DNA of 64,000 bases from Verrucomicrobiia bacterium (GTDB lineage: Bacteria > Verrucomicrobiota > Verrucomicrobiia > Verrucomicrobiales > DEV007), in NCBI GenBank assembly GCA_030427505.1, contig JAUICH010000024.1, positions 1 to 64,000 of the forward strand, in the 5' to 3' direction. Under the pieces are notes generated by a model, which saw nothing but the letters and a program-made list of their open reading frames with translations, searched no databases and was not told where the DNA came from. The position numbers were made by a program, and so were the translations under genes. The number at the start of each line of letters is the position of its first letter. The first letter of the stretch is position 1. This document shows, piece after piece, positions 63,163-64,000 of this stretch.

Positions 63163-64000
63163 TCAGTTAACCAAGTTCAAGGATTCCTCCAAGCGCGGAT
63201 CCTGGCATGGATACAAGCTGGCCTTGGCCAACCGGCTCAAAAACAGGAACACCGTCAGGCCGCCCACGGCCACGAAGGCCAGAATGTCGAAGTAGATCGC
63301 GCCCGGGATCACCATCTCCTTACCTTGGGTAAGAGACGGCCCCCGCTCTGGGATGATGATCCAGTAAATGTCGAGCACGTGCATGCACAGGTTCCACAGG
63401 GCGATGCCGGTGAGCACATAAGGAACGGTCTTCACTCTCCGGAGCAACATGCCCGCAAACGGAAGGAAGAAGTGACCGATCACGAGGAAGCCGATGGCGT
63501 AGGCATTCCAGTAGGCGGTGTTGCGTGTCAGGTAGAATTTGGTTTCCTCCGTGATGTTGGCATACCAGATCAGGAAGAACTGAGAGAACGCGATATAGGC
63601 CCAGAACACCACGAAGGAGAACATCAGCTTACCCATGATGTGGTAATGCTCCATGGAAACAACATCCTTCAGGAAGCCCCGGCTCCTTAGCCAGGTAAGC
63701 GCGGCAATGAGAATCGCCATCGAGTTCAAGGCCGAGCCCGCGAAGAGATAGACCCCCCACATGGTGGAAAACCAGGTGTAGTCCAGGGCCATCAACCAGT
63801 CCACGACCACAAAGGTCCAGGAGGCCGCAAACAGAGGCAGGAAGCCGCAGGAACCCCGGCGCATCCAGCGGAAGTAACGGAAGTCCCCCGTCTGGTCCTG
63901 TTTGATCGACCAGCTCCGCAGGAAGTAAATGATCCCTCCCAGCACCAGGAAGTAACCGACGTACCGGGCATACCAGAATACTTCGTTCAGGTAGCCACGC
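63163..64000 (-). CDS. ActF-like subunit of alternative complex III (partial)
   Basis: The frame is open from the right window edge and ends at 63163, about 279 codons shown; the N-terminus is outside. Multiple spans with features of the NrfD-like ActF family: GGIIYFLRSWSIKQDQTGDFRYFRWMRR, FVVVDWLMALDYTWFSTMWGVYLFAG, MGKLMFSFVVFWAYIAFSQFFLIWYANI, EETKFYLTR, and HVLDIYWIIIP. ActF with ActC forms the quinol-oxidising membrane part of alternative complex III, which replaces the bc1 complex and reduces cytochrome c or the oxidase directly. It could be ActC by confusion, but the STMWGVYLF and LDIYWII motifs favour ActF. Confidence 0.85.
   Translation of the reverse strand, partial: RGYLNEVFWYARYVGYFLVLGGIIYFLRSWSIKQDQTGDFRYFRWMRRGSCGFLPLFAASWTFVVVDWLMALDYTWFSTMWGVYLFAGSALNSMAILIAALTWLRSRGFLKDVVSMEHYHIMGKLMFSFVVFWAYIAFSQFFLIWYANITEETKFYLTRNTAYWNAYAIGFLVIGHFFLPFAGMLLRRVKTVPYVLTGIALWNLCMHVLDIYWIIIPERGPSLTQGKEMVIPGAIYFDILAFVAVGGLTVFLFLSRLAKASLYPCQDPRLEESLNLVN

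Overview
The window reads as a chromosomal segment of a GC-rich Gram-negative bacterium, most likely a member of the Verrucomicrobia. Four things point there: LPS genes (kdsA, lptC, lptA, lptB); a HPr kinase/HPr/enzyme I set in a Gram-negative setting; a protein resembling the family restricted to Verrucomicrobia and Planctomycetes (29824-30276); and a lexA promoter carrying TGTTC-N4-GAACA, the LexA motif I recall for Verrucomicrobia. I see no tRNA, rRNA, CRISPR array or insertion sequence. The assignment is an inference from gene content; no search was run.

Left end (1-13.4 kb): one open reading frame on the minus strand starts at 12187 and is still open at base 1 (more than 4,060 codons). 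It encodes an exported protein built from a tandem unit of about 840 residues: a concanavalin-like module, a golvesin-C-like module, two Tyr/Ser/Gly tracts between calcium-binding DxDGDG repeats, then beta-sandwich and Ig-like modules. Diverging from it is a lipoprotein with a YceI-like domain and two EF-hands.

13.4-19.4 kb: a two-gene HTTM (gamma-carboxylase-like) membrane operon, a secreted LVIVD beta-propeller, an unrecognised exported protein and a Yellow/royal-jelly-like protein.

19.6-33.3 kb: a long minus-strand run, probably several transcripts: FmdB-type protein, two exported or anchored unknowns, a 46-residue membrane peptide, the family protein at 29824, an M16 peptidase, kdsA, lptC-lptA-lptB, hpf, hprK, ptsH and ptsI. 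It resembles the proteobacterial lptCAB-rpoN-hpf-ptsN-rapZ-npr locus with the nitrogen-PTS parts replaced by HprK, HPr and enzyme I.

33.5-49.3 kb: cell-wall enzymes (L,D-transpeptidase, D,D-carboxypeptidase), two rhodaneses, LexA with its operator, a TPR protein, a CHAD protein, a Sad-type aldehyde dehydrogenase, small membrane proteins and a winged-helix regulator, a lactonase-like propeller, panD, an O-methyltransferase and a 1001-residue zinc-ribbon/Pro-rich protein. A hydrophobic reading frame with no start codon lies at 40951-41232.

Right end (49.4-64 kb): a respiratory cluster read right to left: an ActF-like subunit of alternative complex III (cut by the window edge), a single-span Pro/Ala-rich protein, CcoN-like and CcoO-like proteins, an anchored mono-heme cytochrome c, aa3 oxidase subunits I, III, IV, two tiny membrane proteins, subunit II, heme A synthase, heme O synthase, a SCO copper chaperone and a DUF420-DUF1573 fusion. 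The aa3 subunit I keeps its metal ligands. The CcoN-like protein appears to have lost the histidines of the binuclear centre, so it is probably not an oxidase. This is the most unusual biology I see in the window.
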